From NCBI GenBank assembly GCA_027489895.1, contig JAIXZD010000357.1, positions 1 through 40,809 of the forward strand: a DNA stretch of 40,809 bases, in the 5' to 3' direction. Every line of letters starts with the position of its first letter. Position 1 is the first letter of the stretch. The stretch comes from Planctomycetaceae bacterium. GTDB taxonomy: Bacteria; Planctomycetota; Planctomycetia; Planctomycetales; Planctomycetaceae. The position numbers and the translations under genes are program-made. The notes beneath the pieces are model-generated. The model had not been told where the DNA came from and did not search any database. It saw nothing but the letters and a program-made list of their open reading frames with translations. Shown one piece after another: positions 6,791 through 15,726 of the stretch.

Positions 6791-9043
6791 TCATTCGACG
6801 TACGGAGGAATCTTCGCCAGAGAGATCGTTTGTCTTTTGGGGAGGTTCTCCACGACCTGATACCACTCGATGACATTCTCCCCCGTCCGAAATCTCGCCG
6901 GATCAATTAGGACGGAGAGCGTGGGAGTTAACTCGCGGTTCAAGAATGGGCGGGCAGTGGCGACAATCTGGCCATTGAGCGCGACCGCGATGATCAGGTT
7001 CTGGCTAGACGCAGGCGGGTTGATAAGCTCCGCGCGAATCGCGCCAGGGATGCTGTTGGAGGCCGGGTCGAAATCAAGTGTCTGGGGGGCGCGAACGGCG
7101 ATCTGGTACCCGACCGGCGGAGTGGTGAACTCGGCAACGGGACGCTCCAGCAGGTTGCGAAGGGGCATGAACTGGCGGATCGAGCGCGGATCGTCTTGTT
7201 CGCCCATGCGTCCCAGAAACTCGCCTAGAGATGTCCAACGTTCTTCAAAAGCGCCGTCGACGAACAGCTCTTTCCGCTCATCGTGAAACCTTTTGAGTGG
7301 CCGCTCGGGCTGAGTCTCATCCAGCAGACTGACACCTTCGACACGGCCTGCCAGGGGCAACCCAAGAATGTCGGCGACGGTCGGCCAGAGGTCGATCGTT
7401 TCGACATTCCGATCAGAAACCAGTCCTTCGGTTTGGCCAGGCCGCTTGATTAGCAGGGGGACCCACATGATGTCGGTGAGAGTTTGGGCATCGGGCACCC
7501 GTCGACTGTGGTTGCCCTGAAACGACACACCGTGGTCTCCGGTAATCACGATCAGTGCGTCGTCATACATCCCCACATCACGCAGCCGGGCGAAGACCTC
7601 TCCCAGAAGCGTATCGACATACTTCAGTTGCCAGAGGTAACGCTGCTGTTGTTGGGCGACCACCGTTTCGTTGGCGACCCAGAGTTCCTCAAGCTCCCCC
7701 AGGCCACCCGCGAGTGGTTCCTGGTAGGCGCCCAGGTCGCTGGAAAGGCACTTTCCCTCCGGGGTGTAGATCCAGGGGGCGTGTGGCAAAGCGACGTGCA
7801 GAAACGCGAACAGCGGTTTGTCACCCGGTTGGACACAACGCGTAAAGTGGCGGACCTGCTCGCGACGTTTGATGTCCCAACTGTAGTGAAACACCCCTCG
7901 ATTCTGATCGGAACGGTTTCCGGAGTAAGACCTGGTTCCGAACCAGGTTGCGGGAACTTCTGGCAGCGGGAACGGCTGCTCGAACGGCAAATGGTCACTC
8001 GCCCAGACGGCCAGCATGGTGGTGGCCAGGGACGTGAACTCCTGGGGCAAAGGTAACGAGACGCGGCGTTCCCGGTTGACCTCACGAGGAGTTCCCGCCA
8101 GAACGGTGAGCGGTTCGAAAATGACCGCTTCGAACTGACCGGTAGCCCGCAACTGTGCGAACAGATTATCGGGGTAATGTTCGGCCCGAGCCGGGACGAT
8201 CTGGCGCGGGTAGCGTCCTGTCAGCATCGCGGGGACCGCATGATCGGTGCGGGGATAGACCGACGTCGCATTGCGGTAGTACGTCGCCTGCCGCGCAAAC
8301 TCCGCCAGATTCGGGACGCGTGCGGGATTCAACTCCCGATTGGAATTCAGCAGGCTGACGCCGGAGACCTCATCCAGCACGATCCATACGATCGGACAGG
8401 GGCGGCTGGCCTGTCGCGAGGGATCGGCCACGGGTTCTGTCCCAGATAGCGGGCGGAGGACATTGCCCCAGAACAAGAGCGGGACCAGGATCAATCCCGG
8501 AGCCATCAGGGGAACCACACGGCGCGGGGACTTGAATCGGCCGTAGCACCAGCCCGCCAGAACCCCTAGAGCGATGACGAACGGAACCTGGACCACCCAA
8601 TTCAGCGTCAGCCGGGACTTCATGGCGACGGCGATGTTGCTGGCCGCAATCAGGCCAAACAGGACATTCTCGATCCGGACAGAGACGTTGGCCCAGCGTG
8701 TGCCGGAGAGGCGCCGCGCCACAAACCAGCCAGCCACGGCGATCAGGACCGGGAGCACACAGGACAGCAATGCCGCCCACAGCCAGAGCACCTCGGCCGA
8801 GAGCGTGGCCGTATAAATCGTCCGCCGACTGAGACGGTCGAGAAACACCTGGGCCACGCCAATCTGAAACAGAATGGCAAGTCTCAAGGCGACCGCACCT
8901 GGGGCGTCCCACGCCGCCCGCGCCAAGGCCGGTTCCAACGGAGCTGCCTCGACAACTTCATTGTTCAAAGGCTCGGTGTGCTCCGGCGTCACCTGCGAGT
9001 TGCTCCTATGGCCGCGGATAAAGGACATTCCACTGGATCCCAC
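6791..9043 (-). CDS. Membrane-anchored sulfatase/phosphoethanolamine-transferase-fold protein
   Basis: 750 aa (744 aa if the second Met, at 9028, is used). Four hydrophobic segments occupy about residues 49-195, followed by an outward-facing alkaline-phosphatase-superfamily domain from about residue 215. Metal-site motifs are IVLDEVSG (D224, E225), LPHAPW (H421) and VITGDHGVSFQGNH (D503, H504). At the nucleophile position the family normally has C/S-x-P-x-R before LTGRYP; here the text is YPRTDHAVPAMLTGRYP, placing Thr266 where the formylglycine precursor would be. Thr is the nucleophile of phosphoethanolamine and lipoteichoic-acid transferases, so a transferase or phosphodiesterase is more likely than a true sulfatase. 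About 230 residues follow the metal motif and end in a probable beta domain. The substrate is unknown. Confidence 0.85.
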   Translation of the reverse strand: MGSSGMSFIRGHRSNSQVTPEHTEPLNNEVVEAAPLEPALARAAWDAPGAVALRLAILFQIGVAQVFLDRLSRRTIYTATLSAEVLWLWAALLSCVLPVLIAVAGWFVARRLSGTRWANVSVRIENVLFGLIAASNIAVAMKSRLTLNWVVQVPFVIALGVLAGWCYGRFKSPRRVVPLMAPGLILVPLLFWGNVLRPLSGTEPVADPSRQASRPCPIVWIVLDEVSGVSLLNSNRELNPARVPNLAEFARQATYYRNATSVYPRTDHAVPAMLTGRYPRQIVPARAEHYPDNLFAQLRATGQFEAVIFEPLTVLAGTPREVNRERRVSLPLPQEFTSLATTMLAVWASDHLPFEQPFPLPEVPATWFGTRSYSGNRSDQNRGVFHYSWDIKRREQVRHFTRCVQPGDKPLFAFLHVALPHAPWIYTPEGKCLSSDLGAYQEPLAGGLGELEELWVANETVVAQQQQRYLWQLKYVDTLLGEVFARLRDVGMYDDALIVITGDHGVSFQGNHSRRVPDAQTLTDIMWVPLLIKRPGQTEGLVSDRNVETIDLWPTVADILGLPLAGRVEGVSLLDETQPERPLKRFHDERKELFVDGAFEERWTSLGEFLGRMGEQDDPRSIRQFMPLRNLLERPVAEFTTPPVGYQIAVRAPQTLDFDPASNSIPGAIRAELINPPASSQNLIIAVALNGQIVATARPFLNRELTPTLSVLIDPARFRTGENVIEWYQVVENLPKRQTISLAKIPPYVE

Positions 9044-9142
9044 GGGGCAGTCAGACCCCGTAAATCCCGATTACCAAACGGTGAGCGACTCTCAATGCGC
9101 AGCTTAAAGACGCGCTCTCCAACAAGTTGCCGGGCGAACTGG

Positions 9143-11941
9143 TCACCCTGTTGTTCGCATGCCGGCTGCGATCCCCTGCACCGAAAGCCGGAGCAAATCG
9201 CGAAGCGAATCGTCACCCTGTTCGGCGGGCGTTGCCGTTGTGGCGCGTCGCCGCTTCAACAGCTCAATCTGTAACAGGTTAAGCGGGTCGACATAGGGAT
9301 TTCGGGCTTCGATCGATCGCTGCAGCCAGGGCGTTGCCGCGAGCAGTTCGGATTGCCCCGTCACATCGAGGAGCGCGGTGCGGGTTCGGTCCCGCTCCGC
9401 CGAGATCAAACCCCAGAGACGCGTGCGGGTTTCGGCGTCTTCCATCAGATCGGAGTAGCGAGCGGCGATAAACATCTCTGCCTTGGCCAGCGCGAGGCAG
9501 GCATTGTCGATCGTGGCCTGAAAGAAGGGCCATTCCCGATAGAGCCGCGAAAGTTCCGCATAGGCCGTGGGGTTGCTCGCCTTCAATTCGGCAAACGCGG
9601 TCCCCACGCCATACCAGGCGGGAATGAGGCAGCGGTTCTGCGTCCACGAAAAGACCCAGGGAATGGCCCGCAGGTCGTTCAAGGTGCGTTCCCCGCGGCG
9701 ACGGGCTGGACGCGATGCGATCGGAAGGTTCTCGATTTCGTCAACGGGCGTCGCGACGCCAAAGTAGTGGATGAAGCCTGGCTGATCGACCAGGTCCCGG
9801 TAGGCACTGTAGGACCGTTCGGAAAGCGGCGTGAGCAAGGCCGCCCGGCGATCGGCTTCGTCCGAGCGCGTTGCCGACGTGGGCTGGCCCGCCAGACGCG
9901 GCATGGCACTGGCAACGAGGGTCGCCCAGGTGACCTGTTCGAGGTGTCGATAGGCGATCTGGACGTCGTCGTAGCGTTCGGCCAGCACCTCGCCCTGCTC
10001 GGTCAGCCGCAACGTGCCGTCGAGCGCCGCTGGCGGCAGCGACAAAATCCCCCGTGCGGCCGGTCCGCCACCTCGTCCGAGCGAACCACCACGGCCGTGA
10101 AAGAACGTCAGTTTGACACGGAACTTTTCGGCCACCGCTTCCAGCTCCTGCTGTGCCCGATAGAGGCCCCAGCAGGCGGCGAGATACCCGCCATCTTTGG
10201 TCGAATCGCTGTATCCGAGCATCACCATCTGGCGGTCACCCTGCTGGGCGAGATGAGCCCGGTAGGCAGGATGTTCAAACATCCCCTGGAGAGTTTCCGC
10301 AGCTTGGGCGAGGTCGCGGATCTTTTCGAACAGGGGCACGATCCGCAGTTCGCTCGTGTCTGGAGATTCCGGATGCCGACCGACTCGGCCGACTTCGGAC
10401 TGCGTCCACTTCCAGAGCCAGAGCACCGACAGCACTTCGCTCGGTGCCTCGGTCAGACTGATAATCGAGCCGCCCAGGCAGTTCGATCCGAAGGATTGCG
10501 TCGCCCCGCGGAGCAGCTTGATGTTGGCAATCGTGTCGCGGGCCAGGGGCGACAACTTGTCTTCGGGAATCGGCTGCTGCCAGGGCATTGTCCGCGAGAG
10601 CACCGCTTGACGGGCACGCTCATCGAGACTGGAAAAATCCTCGGCCAGGTTCAGCACGGCCAGAATTTCCGACATCACCTCGGCATAGCGGCGGGCATCC
10701 TGACGGATATCGAGCCGGGTGAAGTGCAGGCCGAACACGCTGGCGCAGTCGCGCCATGCCAGGACCTCTTCCTCTACAAACTCCCCATGATGGTGCCGGA
10801 GACTGACCAGCAACTGGTCGATATCGCGGACCAGATCGTCGCCGTCGCGATAGGCGCCTGCGGGTGGCGGGGTGAAGATCCGGACAGACTGCGACTGCTC
10901 CAGCCGCCAGGAGATCAGTGTCAACCACTGGCGATAAATCTCGCTCGGTGGCAGGGCCGAGACCCTCGCGGCACACTCTGGCCAGCGGGTTTTCGCGGCC
11001 TCGATCGCAGCCAGCAGTTCCTCGTCGACAGGCTGTTCACGCTGCGAGATCGAGACGAAGTCGTGCAGCTTACGACAGGATTCCAGTTGCAGACGCGTCG
11101 CCGTATCGCGCAACCAGTGGAACGTCTTGCCCGTCACGTCGGCCGTCACGAACGGATTTCCATCGCGATCGCCCCCCATCCAGGATCCGAATCGCAGAAA
11201 AACAGGAATCTCGAACCGCGTCTCCGGGAACTCGGTCTTCAACGCCCGTCTCAGGGCAGAGTAGACGCGGGGAATGACTTCCCAAAGACGAGGCGCAATC
11301 GACAGTCCCCGCTCCACTTCCTGCATCACGGTGGGGCGGGAGGGACGCAGGAAGTCGGTCTGCCACAGGATCGTAAGTTCGGTGCGAAGGGAGCGTTTCA
11401 GTCGTTCCTGCTCACGCGGCAAAAGATCGTTCCGGTCCAATTCTTGAAGTGACTGCCGCATCCGCCGCAGCTTCGCCCGAATGGAACGCCGCTTGGCTTC
11501 ACTGGGATGGGCGGTGAAGACCAGTTCGATCTGCAGTTCGTTCAGAGCGGATTGAACATCGGCCGGGGTCGCTCCGGCGGTTTTGAGTTCGCGGATCGCG
11601 GCGGCGATGGATTCGCCCAGCGGCGTGTCGCCGCGTTCGGCCTCGCGATGACGGAGGACACGAACCCGGTGACGGTCTTCGGCCAGATTCGACATGTCAA
11701 AAAACACGCCAAACGCCCGCAAAACAACGCGGGCCTCCGACTCACCCAGCGTGGCGATGCGGCGGACGAGGGCCGATTCGCTGTCCGTTGCCGATTCGCT
11801 TCTCCGTCCGAGAGCCAGCCCGCGAATTTCCTCGACGAGGTCGAACGCCTCCTTGCCGGCAAGTTCGGTGATCACCGCTCCCAAAAGGTCGCCCAGCATT
11901 CGGACATCGCGCTTCAGGGACTCATCGGTCAGTTTGGACAT
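9143..11941 (-). CDS. ppc: Phosphoenolpyruvate carboxylase
   Basis: 932 aa, the normal length for bacterial PEPC, which makes oxaloacetate from PEP and bicarbonate to refill the TCA cycle. Diagnostic motifs are VFTAHPSEAKRR with catalytic H145, RFGSWMGGDRDGNP, GYSDSTKDGGYLAACW, the glycine loop FHGRGGSLGRGGGP, and the C-terminus QGIAAGMRTTG, matching the family's usual end. The frame stays open to 12319, but that extension has no likeness to PEPC and runs into the promoter of the divergent cytochrome gene; ATG 11941 begins a typical N-terminus. A long open frame on the opposite strand (9353-11452) is a shadow. The sbtA bicarbonate permease lies downstream beyond one gene, suggesting a link in carbon supply. 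Confidence 0.97.
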   Translation of the reverse strand: MSKLTDESLKRDVRMLGDLLGAVITELAGKEAFDLVEEIRGLALGRRSESATDSESALVRRIATLGESEARVVLRAFGVFFDMSNLAEDRHRVRVLRHREAERGDTPLGESIAAAIRELKTAGATPADVQSALNELQIELVFTAHPSEAKRRSIRAKLRRMRQSLQELDRNDLLPREQERLKRSLRTELTILWQTDFLRPSRPTVMQEVERGLSIAPRLWEVIPRVYSALRRALKTEFPETRFEIPVFLRFGSWMGGDRDGNPFVTADVTGKTFHWLRDTATRLQLESCRKLHDFVSISQREQPVDEELLAAIEAAKTRWPECAARVSALPPSEIYRQWLTLISWRLEQSQSVRIFTPPPAGAYRDGDDLVRDIDQLLVSLRHHHGEFVEEEVLAWRDCASVFGLHFTRLDIRQDARRYAEVMSEILAVLNLAEDFSSLDERARQAVLSRTMPWQQPIPEDKLSPLARDTIANIKLLRGATQSFGSNCLGGSIISLTEAPSEVLSVLWLWKWTQSEVGRVGRHPESPDTSELRIVPLFEKIRDLAQAAETLQGMFEHPAYRAHLAQQGDRQMVMLGYSDSTKDGGYLAACWGLYRAQQELEAVAEKFRVKLTFFHGRGGSLGRGGGPAARGILSLPPAALDGTLRLTEQGEVLAERYDDVQIAYRHLEQVTWATLVASAMPRLAGQPTSATRSDEADRRAALLTPLSERSYSAYRDLVDQPGFIHYFGVATPVDEIENLPIASRPARRRGERTLNDLRAIPWVFSWTQNRCLIPAWYGVGTAFAELKASNPTAYAELSRLYREWPFFQATIDNACLALAKAEMFIAARYSDLMEDAETRTRLWGLISAERDRTRTALLDVTGQSELLAATPWLQRSIEARNPYVDPLNLLQIELLKRRRATTATPAEQGDDSLRDLLRLSVQGIAAGMRTTG

Positions 11942-12318
11942 TGTTGGTTCGCGGCGAGAGGGAGGGCGTGGCAGTGCGGTCGAGGGTGGAGACGGGAGCG
12001 CGATCCGTTTCACCGCCGACGAAACCTTTTGGCACGCTATGATAACGGCACGAATTCTGGATTCCACGAGGAACGGGACAGAACCGGCTGGCCGGGATGC
12101 CATCTCCAATTGCTGATGTCGTGACGAAATTCGGGGGAGCGGGAAGCGTTCGCGCCCTGACGCTTCCCGCTTGCGACTCACCCGGGAAGCCCCCAAACAC
12201 AATTGCACCCGCAAGACCGCTTCCCGTTGCGTTCGACTGCGGAGGACGGTTATCTGAGAGTGACACGGGGACGACGCCCCTAGTTTCGTCGATGAGGGGT
12301 TCTTGGGAGAGTTGGACA
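11942..12318. other. Divergent intergenic region between ppc and the cytochrome gene
   Basis: 377 bases with no gene. It holds one copy of the GAAGCGT palindrome family (12139-12170). A weak sigma-70-like pair, TTGCGT (12227-12232), 17-base spacer, TTATCT (12250-12255), sits about 64 bases before the cytochrome ATG. A TATGAT hexamer lies at 12038-12043 without a recognisable -35. These promoter readings are guesses from sequence likeness. Confidence 0.35.
12139..12170. repeat. Intergenic palindrome, GAAGCGT family (copy 1)
   Basis: GCGGGAAGCGT (12139-12149) pairs perfectly with ACGCTTCCCGC (12160-12170) across a 10-base loop. The left arm and loop (GGAAGCGTTCGCGCCC) recur at 19945-19960, on the minus strand at 30774-30789, and in altered form at 38145-38160. 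It is the most regular hairpin of the four. Confidence 0.7.
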
Positions 12319-13734
12319 ATGCAGGATGTCGTACGAACTTGCCTGGGATGGCTGTCTGTTAGTTGCTTGCTGGTGTTCAGTACCGCGCTGCCAGTCCCCT
12401 CTGCCGAAGAGATCGTTCCAGCGGCAGGCACGAGTTCCAACTCTGACGCCGCCAAACGGGGTTATGTCTGGCTGACGAAGACGCCTCTGTTGCCACCGGA
12501 TTTTGACGACGAGGTGTTCGAGAGCGTCTGGACAGTCTGGCCTCAGCCACTCCGAGATCAGGCACGCAAGGCGACTCCGGCGGAGCGGAGGAAGCTGGCG
12601 TTCGAGCGGTACGGCCTGGTCGAATCGCCAGACCACCCTGGAACGGGTCCGGCGCTGGGGTATGTGGATGCCGGAGAGGGCCGATGGGTAATGAACTGCC
12701 TGGCCTGCCACTCGGGGACGGTGGCCGGGGAGACCGTGCTGGGCGTCCCGAACTCCCTCTTCGCAATGCAAACGCTGACGGAGGAGATCCGGCTGGTCAA
12801 ATTGCAGAAGGGGAAGGCGCTAGCCCATCTTGATCTGGGTTCGCTGCACATTCCTTTGGGGCAGACGAACGGCACTACCAACGCCGTCATTTTTGGCGTG
12901 GCGCTGGGAGCTCGGCGGGATCGAGACATCAATTTTGTCTTGACCGGCAATGTTCCCCCGCTGTTGCATCACGACTGCGATGCTCCGCCGTTCTGGAACG
13001 TCCGCCGCAAGAAGACGATTTATGCAGATGGCTTTGCGGCCAAGGGGCATCGTCCGCTGTTGCAGTTTGTGATGGTCCCCGAGAATTCGGGGGAGCGGAT
13101 CCGAGGCTGGGAGGAGGGGGCGAAGGACCTGCTCGCCTGGATCGAATCGCTGCGGCCGCCGAAGTACCCCGGTCCCGTGAATGCCGAACTGGCGACTCAC
13201 GGAAAGGTCGTGTTTGATCAAAACTGCGCACGCTGCCACGGGACCTATGGCGACGGCAGCGAATTCCCGAACAAAATCATTTCGATCGAAGAGATTGGCA
13301 CCGACCGGGCACGGTTCGATTCGCTTCGCAAGGAGTATCGCGAGTTCATGGCGAATGGCTGGTTCGGCCATTACGGTGAAAAGATTGACCAGTATCGAGT
13401 CGATACGCCCGGCTACGCGGCCCCGCCACTGGACGGCATTTGGGCCTCGGCGCCGTACTTCCACAATGGATCGGTGCCGACCCTGGCGGATGTACTGGAC
13501 TCTGGAGAGCGACCGGTCGTCTGGAAGCGCTCGGCCACCGGATTCGACCACGCCCGCGTTGGCCTGGAAGTCGAGCGGATGGATGCCGTTCCCGCGACCG
13601 TCACCTTGCCAGCCGATCGGCGCGGTTACTTCGACACACAGAAGCCGGGCAAGTCGTTCCAGGGACATACGTACCCAGATGCCCTGAGCGACGCCCAGCG
13701 CCGCGCGGTGCTGGAGTATCTCAAGACGTTGTGA
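12319..13734 (+). CDS. Di-haem c-type cytochrome, RoxA/MauG-like
   Basis: 471 aa exported cytochrome. A signal peptide (hydrophobic residues 10-26, cleavage near PSA) is followed by two haem-binding sites: CLACH (C127-H131) and CARCH (C303-H307). The stretch PPLDGIWASAPYFHNGSVPTL in the C-terminal third is characteristic of the RoxA-like/di-haem peroxidase-related group, which includes rubber oxygenases and many uncharacterised planctomycetal proteins. RoxA itself is considerably longer, so the substrate should not be assumed; oxygenase, peroxidase or electron-transfer roles are all open. The ATG at 12319 follows GGGAG about nine bases upstream; an in-frame ATG at 12292 is also possible. A hairpin GTGAAGC/GCTTCAC (13731-13737 and 13756-13762) spans the stop codon and may protect or end the transcript. 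Confidence 0.85.
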   Translation: MQDVVRTCLGWLSVSCLLVFSTALPVPSAEEIVPAAGTSSNSDAAKRGYVWLTKTPLLPPDFDDEVFESVWTVWPQPLRDQARKATPAERRKLAFERYGLVESPDHPGTGPALGYVDAGEGRWVMNCLACHSGTVAGETVLGVPNSLFAMQTLTEEIRLVKLQKGKALAHLDLGSLHIPLGQTNGTTNAVIFGVALGARRDRDINFVLTGNVPPLLHHDCDAPPFWNVRRKKTIYADGFAAKGHRPLLQFVMVPENSGERIRGWEEGAKDLLAWIESLRPPKYPGPVNAELATHGKVVFDQNCARCHGTYGDGSEFPNKIISIEEIGTDRARFDSLRKEYREFMANGWFGHYGEKIDQYRVDTPGYAAPPLDGIWASAPYFHNGSVPTLADVLDSGERPVVWKRSATGFDHARVGLEVERMDAVPATVTLPADRRGYFDTQKPGKSFQGHTYPDALSDAQRRAVLEYLKTL

Positions 13735-14052
13735 AGCGCCGTTGGCTGCAGTCAGGCTTCACCGGGACCATTTGTGAGGCGCCCCGAACCGACAGCGTGT
13801 CCAGGTCTCCGTAGGACGTAGCGATTGGGCAGTCCGGGGCGACAGCACTCTCCGGCAAAAAAATGGTGAAACTGGCGGACGAGATACGCGCCTTGGGCGG
13901 CAGGGGTTATACTCCGGGGCACTGTTGATTCCTGTCGAGGTCGCGTTTAGGTGACCGTTCGGCCAGAATCTCAGTCAGGTCAGTGTGTCAGATGTGTCTC
14001 GCCGCACGTTCTTCCCCCAGGGGAGGAACGACGTACCGCAGGGTGTTGTGTA
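13735..14052. promoter_or_regulatory. Leader region of rpsA with candidate -10 element
   Basis: 318 bases with no gene. A near-consensus -10 hexamer TATACT lies at 13908-13913, about 140 bases before the S1 start codon, but no clear -35 stands at the usual distance. The transcript would have a leader of roughly 130 bases, long enough for the translational self-control known for S1 genes in other bacteria. That control is inference only. Confidence 0.35.
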
Positions 14053-15654
14053 ATGTCGAACGAGCAGGCTGCTGTGACGGGTACCGAATCGCCAATTGGG
14101 GCCGTGCCGGGGGAACCGGGGCCTAAAGATGGGGCGGAGGTCACGCAACCGGAAGCGGTCGCCGCTCTGCCGGATGCCGCAGCCCCGGATGCCACTCCAG
14201 TCGCGGTGGTTCCGGAAACAGCTCCGCAGGCCAGTGCGACGGAAACTGAAAAGCCTCGCCTGCAGCTCAACCCGACGGTCGATCCCGAGTCGATGAAGGC
14301 TGTGCCCAACGTCGTCGTTGAGGTGTCGCCCGAAGTTGCGGAAGCGGCCGCTGTCGCCGCCAAGCCGGCGATTCCCTCTGCCGAAAAGGTTGAGATTCCC
14401 CACGAAAAATCGCTCACGCTCGATGCGAGCCTGGAAGCGGAAATCAATTCGGCCATGGCGGGGAGCCAGGCGGCCCTCGTGGCTCCCGAGGGGCAACCAC
14501 CCGCCGCTCCGTCCGGTGAAGAGCTAAAGCCCGGACAAAAGCTGAAGGGACGGATTCAATCCGTTCAGACGGAAAACATCATCGTCGATCTCGGTCCTCG
14601 GGCTTCCGGACTGCTGCAGGTCAAGCAGTATGAAGGGACGAAAGTTCCCGAAGTCGGGGCGACGGTCGATGTCGTCGTCGACAAGTTCGACCCGGCCGAG
14701 GGGCTGGTTCATCTCCGCCCCGCCAAGGGCGGCGTGACGAAGCCTCAGGGCGACTGGTCGAGCGTGGCAGAAGGGCAGATTGTCGACTGCGTTGTCACCA
14801 AGACGAATAAGGGTGGGCTGGAAGTCAACATCAGCAACCTCCGCGGATTCATGCCCGCGAGCCAAATCGACTTTGGCTTCGTCCAGAACATGGAACAGTA
14901 CGTCGGCCAGAAGTTGCGCGTGAAGATTTCCGAAGTGAACCCGGCCAAGAAGAGCCTGGTGGTGAGCCGCCGCTCATTTTTGGACATGGAGCGGCAGGAG
15001 CTCAAGTCGCAGGCCTGGGGCAACCTCGCGGTTGGCCAGACGCATTCGGGCGTGGTCAAGACAATCAAGGACTACGGCGCGTTCGTCGATATCGGCGGTG
15101 TGGACGGCCTGCTACACGTGGGCGAACTGAGCTGGAGCCGGGTCAATCACCCGAAAGAAATCCTCCAGGAAGGCCAGCGGATCGAAGTCAAAATCCTGAG
15201 CATCGATCAGGAGAAGCAGAAAGTGAGCCTGGGGATGCGGCAGTTGAGTGCCGACCCGTGGGCCGTGATTGCCGACAAGTATCTCCCCGGCACGGTCATC
15301 AAGGCGAAGGTGACCAAGACGACCGACTTCGGTGCGTTTGTCGAGCTGGAACCGAACGTCGAAGGCCTCGTCCACATTTCCGAACTCGAGCATCGCCGCG
15401 TGGTTCGCGTCACGGATATCGTGCAGTCGGGCCAGGAAGTTGATCTCAAGGTGCTGGCCGTCGACACCGAGAAGCGGCGGATTTCGCTCTCGAAGAAGGC
15501 GCTCATCGATCGGCCTCAATCGGAGAAGAAGCCTTCCGACGAAGACCAGGCGCCGAGTAAGGGCACGGCCTACGAACGCAAGCACAAAGGCCCGCTGCGT
15601 GGCGGCGGAACGGGAAGCGGTGGACTGCTGTTCGGCGATCCAAACGCTCGCTAA
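14053..15654 (+). CDS. rpsA: 30S ribosomal protein S1 homologue with four S1 domains
   Basis: 533 aa. About 155 N-terminal residues are rich in Ala, Pro, Glu and Val and look disordered. Four OB-fold S1 domains follow at roughly 160-226, 239-308, 327-397 and 411-484. Domains 3 and 4 are the most canonical, with DYGAFVDIGGVDGLLHVGELSW and DFGAFVELEPNVEGLVHISELE. The tail (about 485-533) is basic then Gly-rich, ending GSGGLLFGDPNAR. S1 binds mRNA at the ribosome and helps initiation, which matters where Shine-Dalgarno sites are weak, as here. E. coli S1 has six domains; four-domain forms are common in other phyla. The open frame extends to 13951, but ATG 14053 (MSNEQAAV) is the likely start. 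A second S1-domain protein elsewhere in the genome could be the true ribosomal one. Confidence 0.88.
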   Translation: MSNEQAAVTGTESPIGAVPGEPGPKDGAEVTQPEAVAALPDAAAPDATPVAVVPETAPQASATETEKPRLQLNPTVDPESMKAVPNVVVEVSPEVAEAAAVAAKPAIPSAEKVEIPHEKSLTLDASLEAEINSAMAGSQAALVAPEGQPPAAPSGEELKPGQKLKGRIQSVQTENIIVDLGPRASGLLQVKQYEGTKVPEVGATVDVVVDKFDPAEGLVHLRPAKGGVTKPQGDWSSVAEGQIVDCVVTKTNKGGLEVNISNLRGFMPASQIDFGFVQNMEQYVGQKLRVKISEVNPAKKSLVVSRRSFLDMERQELKSQAWGNLAVGQTHSGVVKTIKDYGAFVDIGGVDGLLHVGELSWSRVNHPKEILQEGQRIEVKILSIDQEKQKVSLGMRQLSADPWAVIADKYLPGTVIKAKVTKTTDFGAFVELEPNVEGLVHISELEHRRVVRVTDIVQSGQEVDLKVLAVDTEKRRISLSKKALIDRPQSEKKPSDEDQAPSKGTAYERKHKGPLRGGGTGSGGLLFGDPNAR

Positions 15655-15674
15655 CTCGTCGCCTGGCGTGTCGC

Positions 15675-15692
15675 GGAACTCGTGAGAGTTCC
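15675..15692 (+). repeat. CGTGAG-loop hairpin (copy 1)
   Basis: GGAACT (15675-15680), loop CGTGAG, AGTTCC (15687-15692): a perfect 6-6-6 hairpin just downstream of rpsA. It belongs to the family also seen at 29898, 29426, 35319, 35368 and 36662. Confidence 0.75.
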
Positions 15693-15704
15693 TATCGCGA
15701 GGCA

Positions 15705-15726
15705 GGGGAACTGGTGACAGTTCCCC
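15705..15726 (+). repeat. Hairpin of the same 6-6-6 design, variant loop (copy 2)
   Basis: GGGGAACT (15705-15712), loop GGTGAC, AGTTCCCC (15719-15726): an 8-bp perfect stem only 12 bases after copy 1. The loop differs from CGTGAG at its first and last bases. The GTG inside this loop (15714) is the most upstream in-frame start of the EamA gene and is therefore a doubtful start. Two hairpins in tandem after rpsA may act as a 3'-end or stability element. Confidence 0.65.

Noticed and set aside
9353-11452. 699-codon open frame on the plus strand
   Set aside because: It is antisense to PEP carboxylase, which carries all family motifs; the frame has no recognisable protein features or start signal.
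12023-12045. Possible sigma-54 site (TGGCACG followed by TATGATAA) upstream of the cytochrome gene
   Set aside because: The -24-like half is good, but the -12 half (TTGCA) is missing at the required distance.
11942-12319. N-terminal extension of PEP carboxylase
   Set aside because: No likeness to the family, and it would cover the divergent promoter region and palindrome copy 1.
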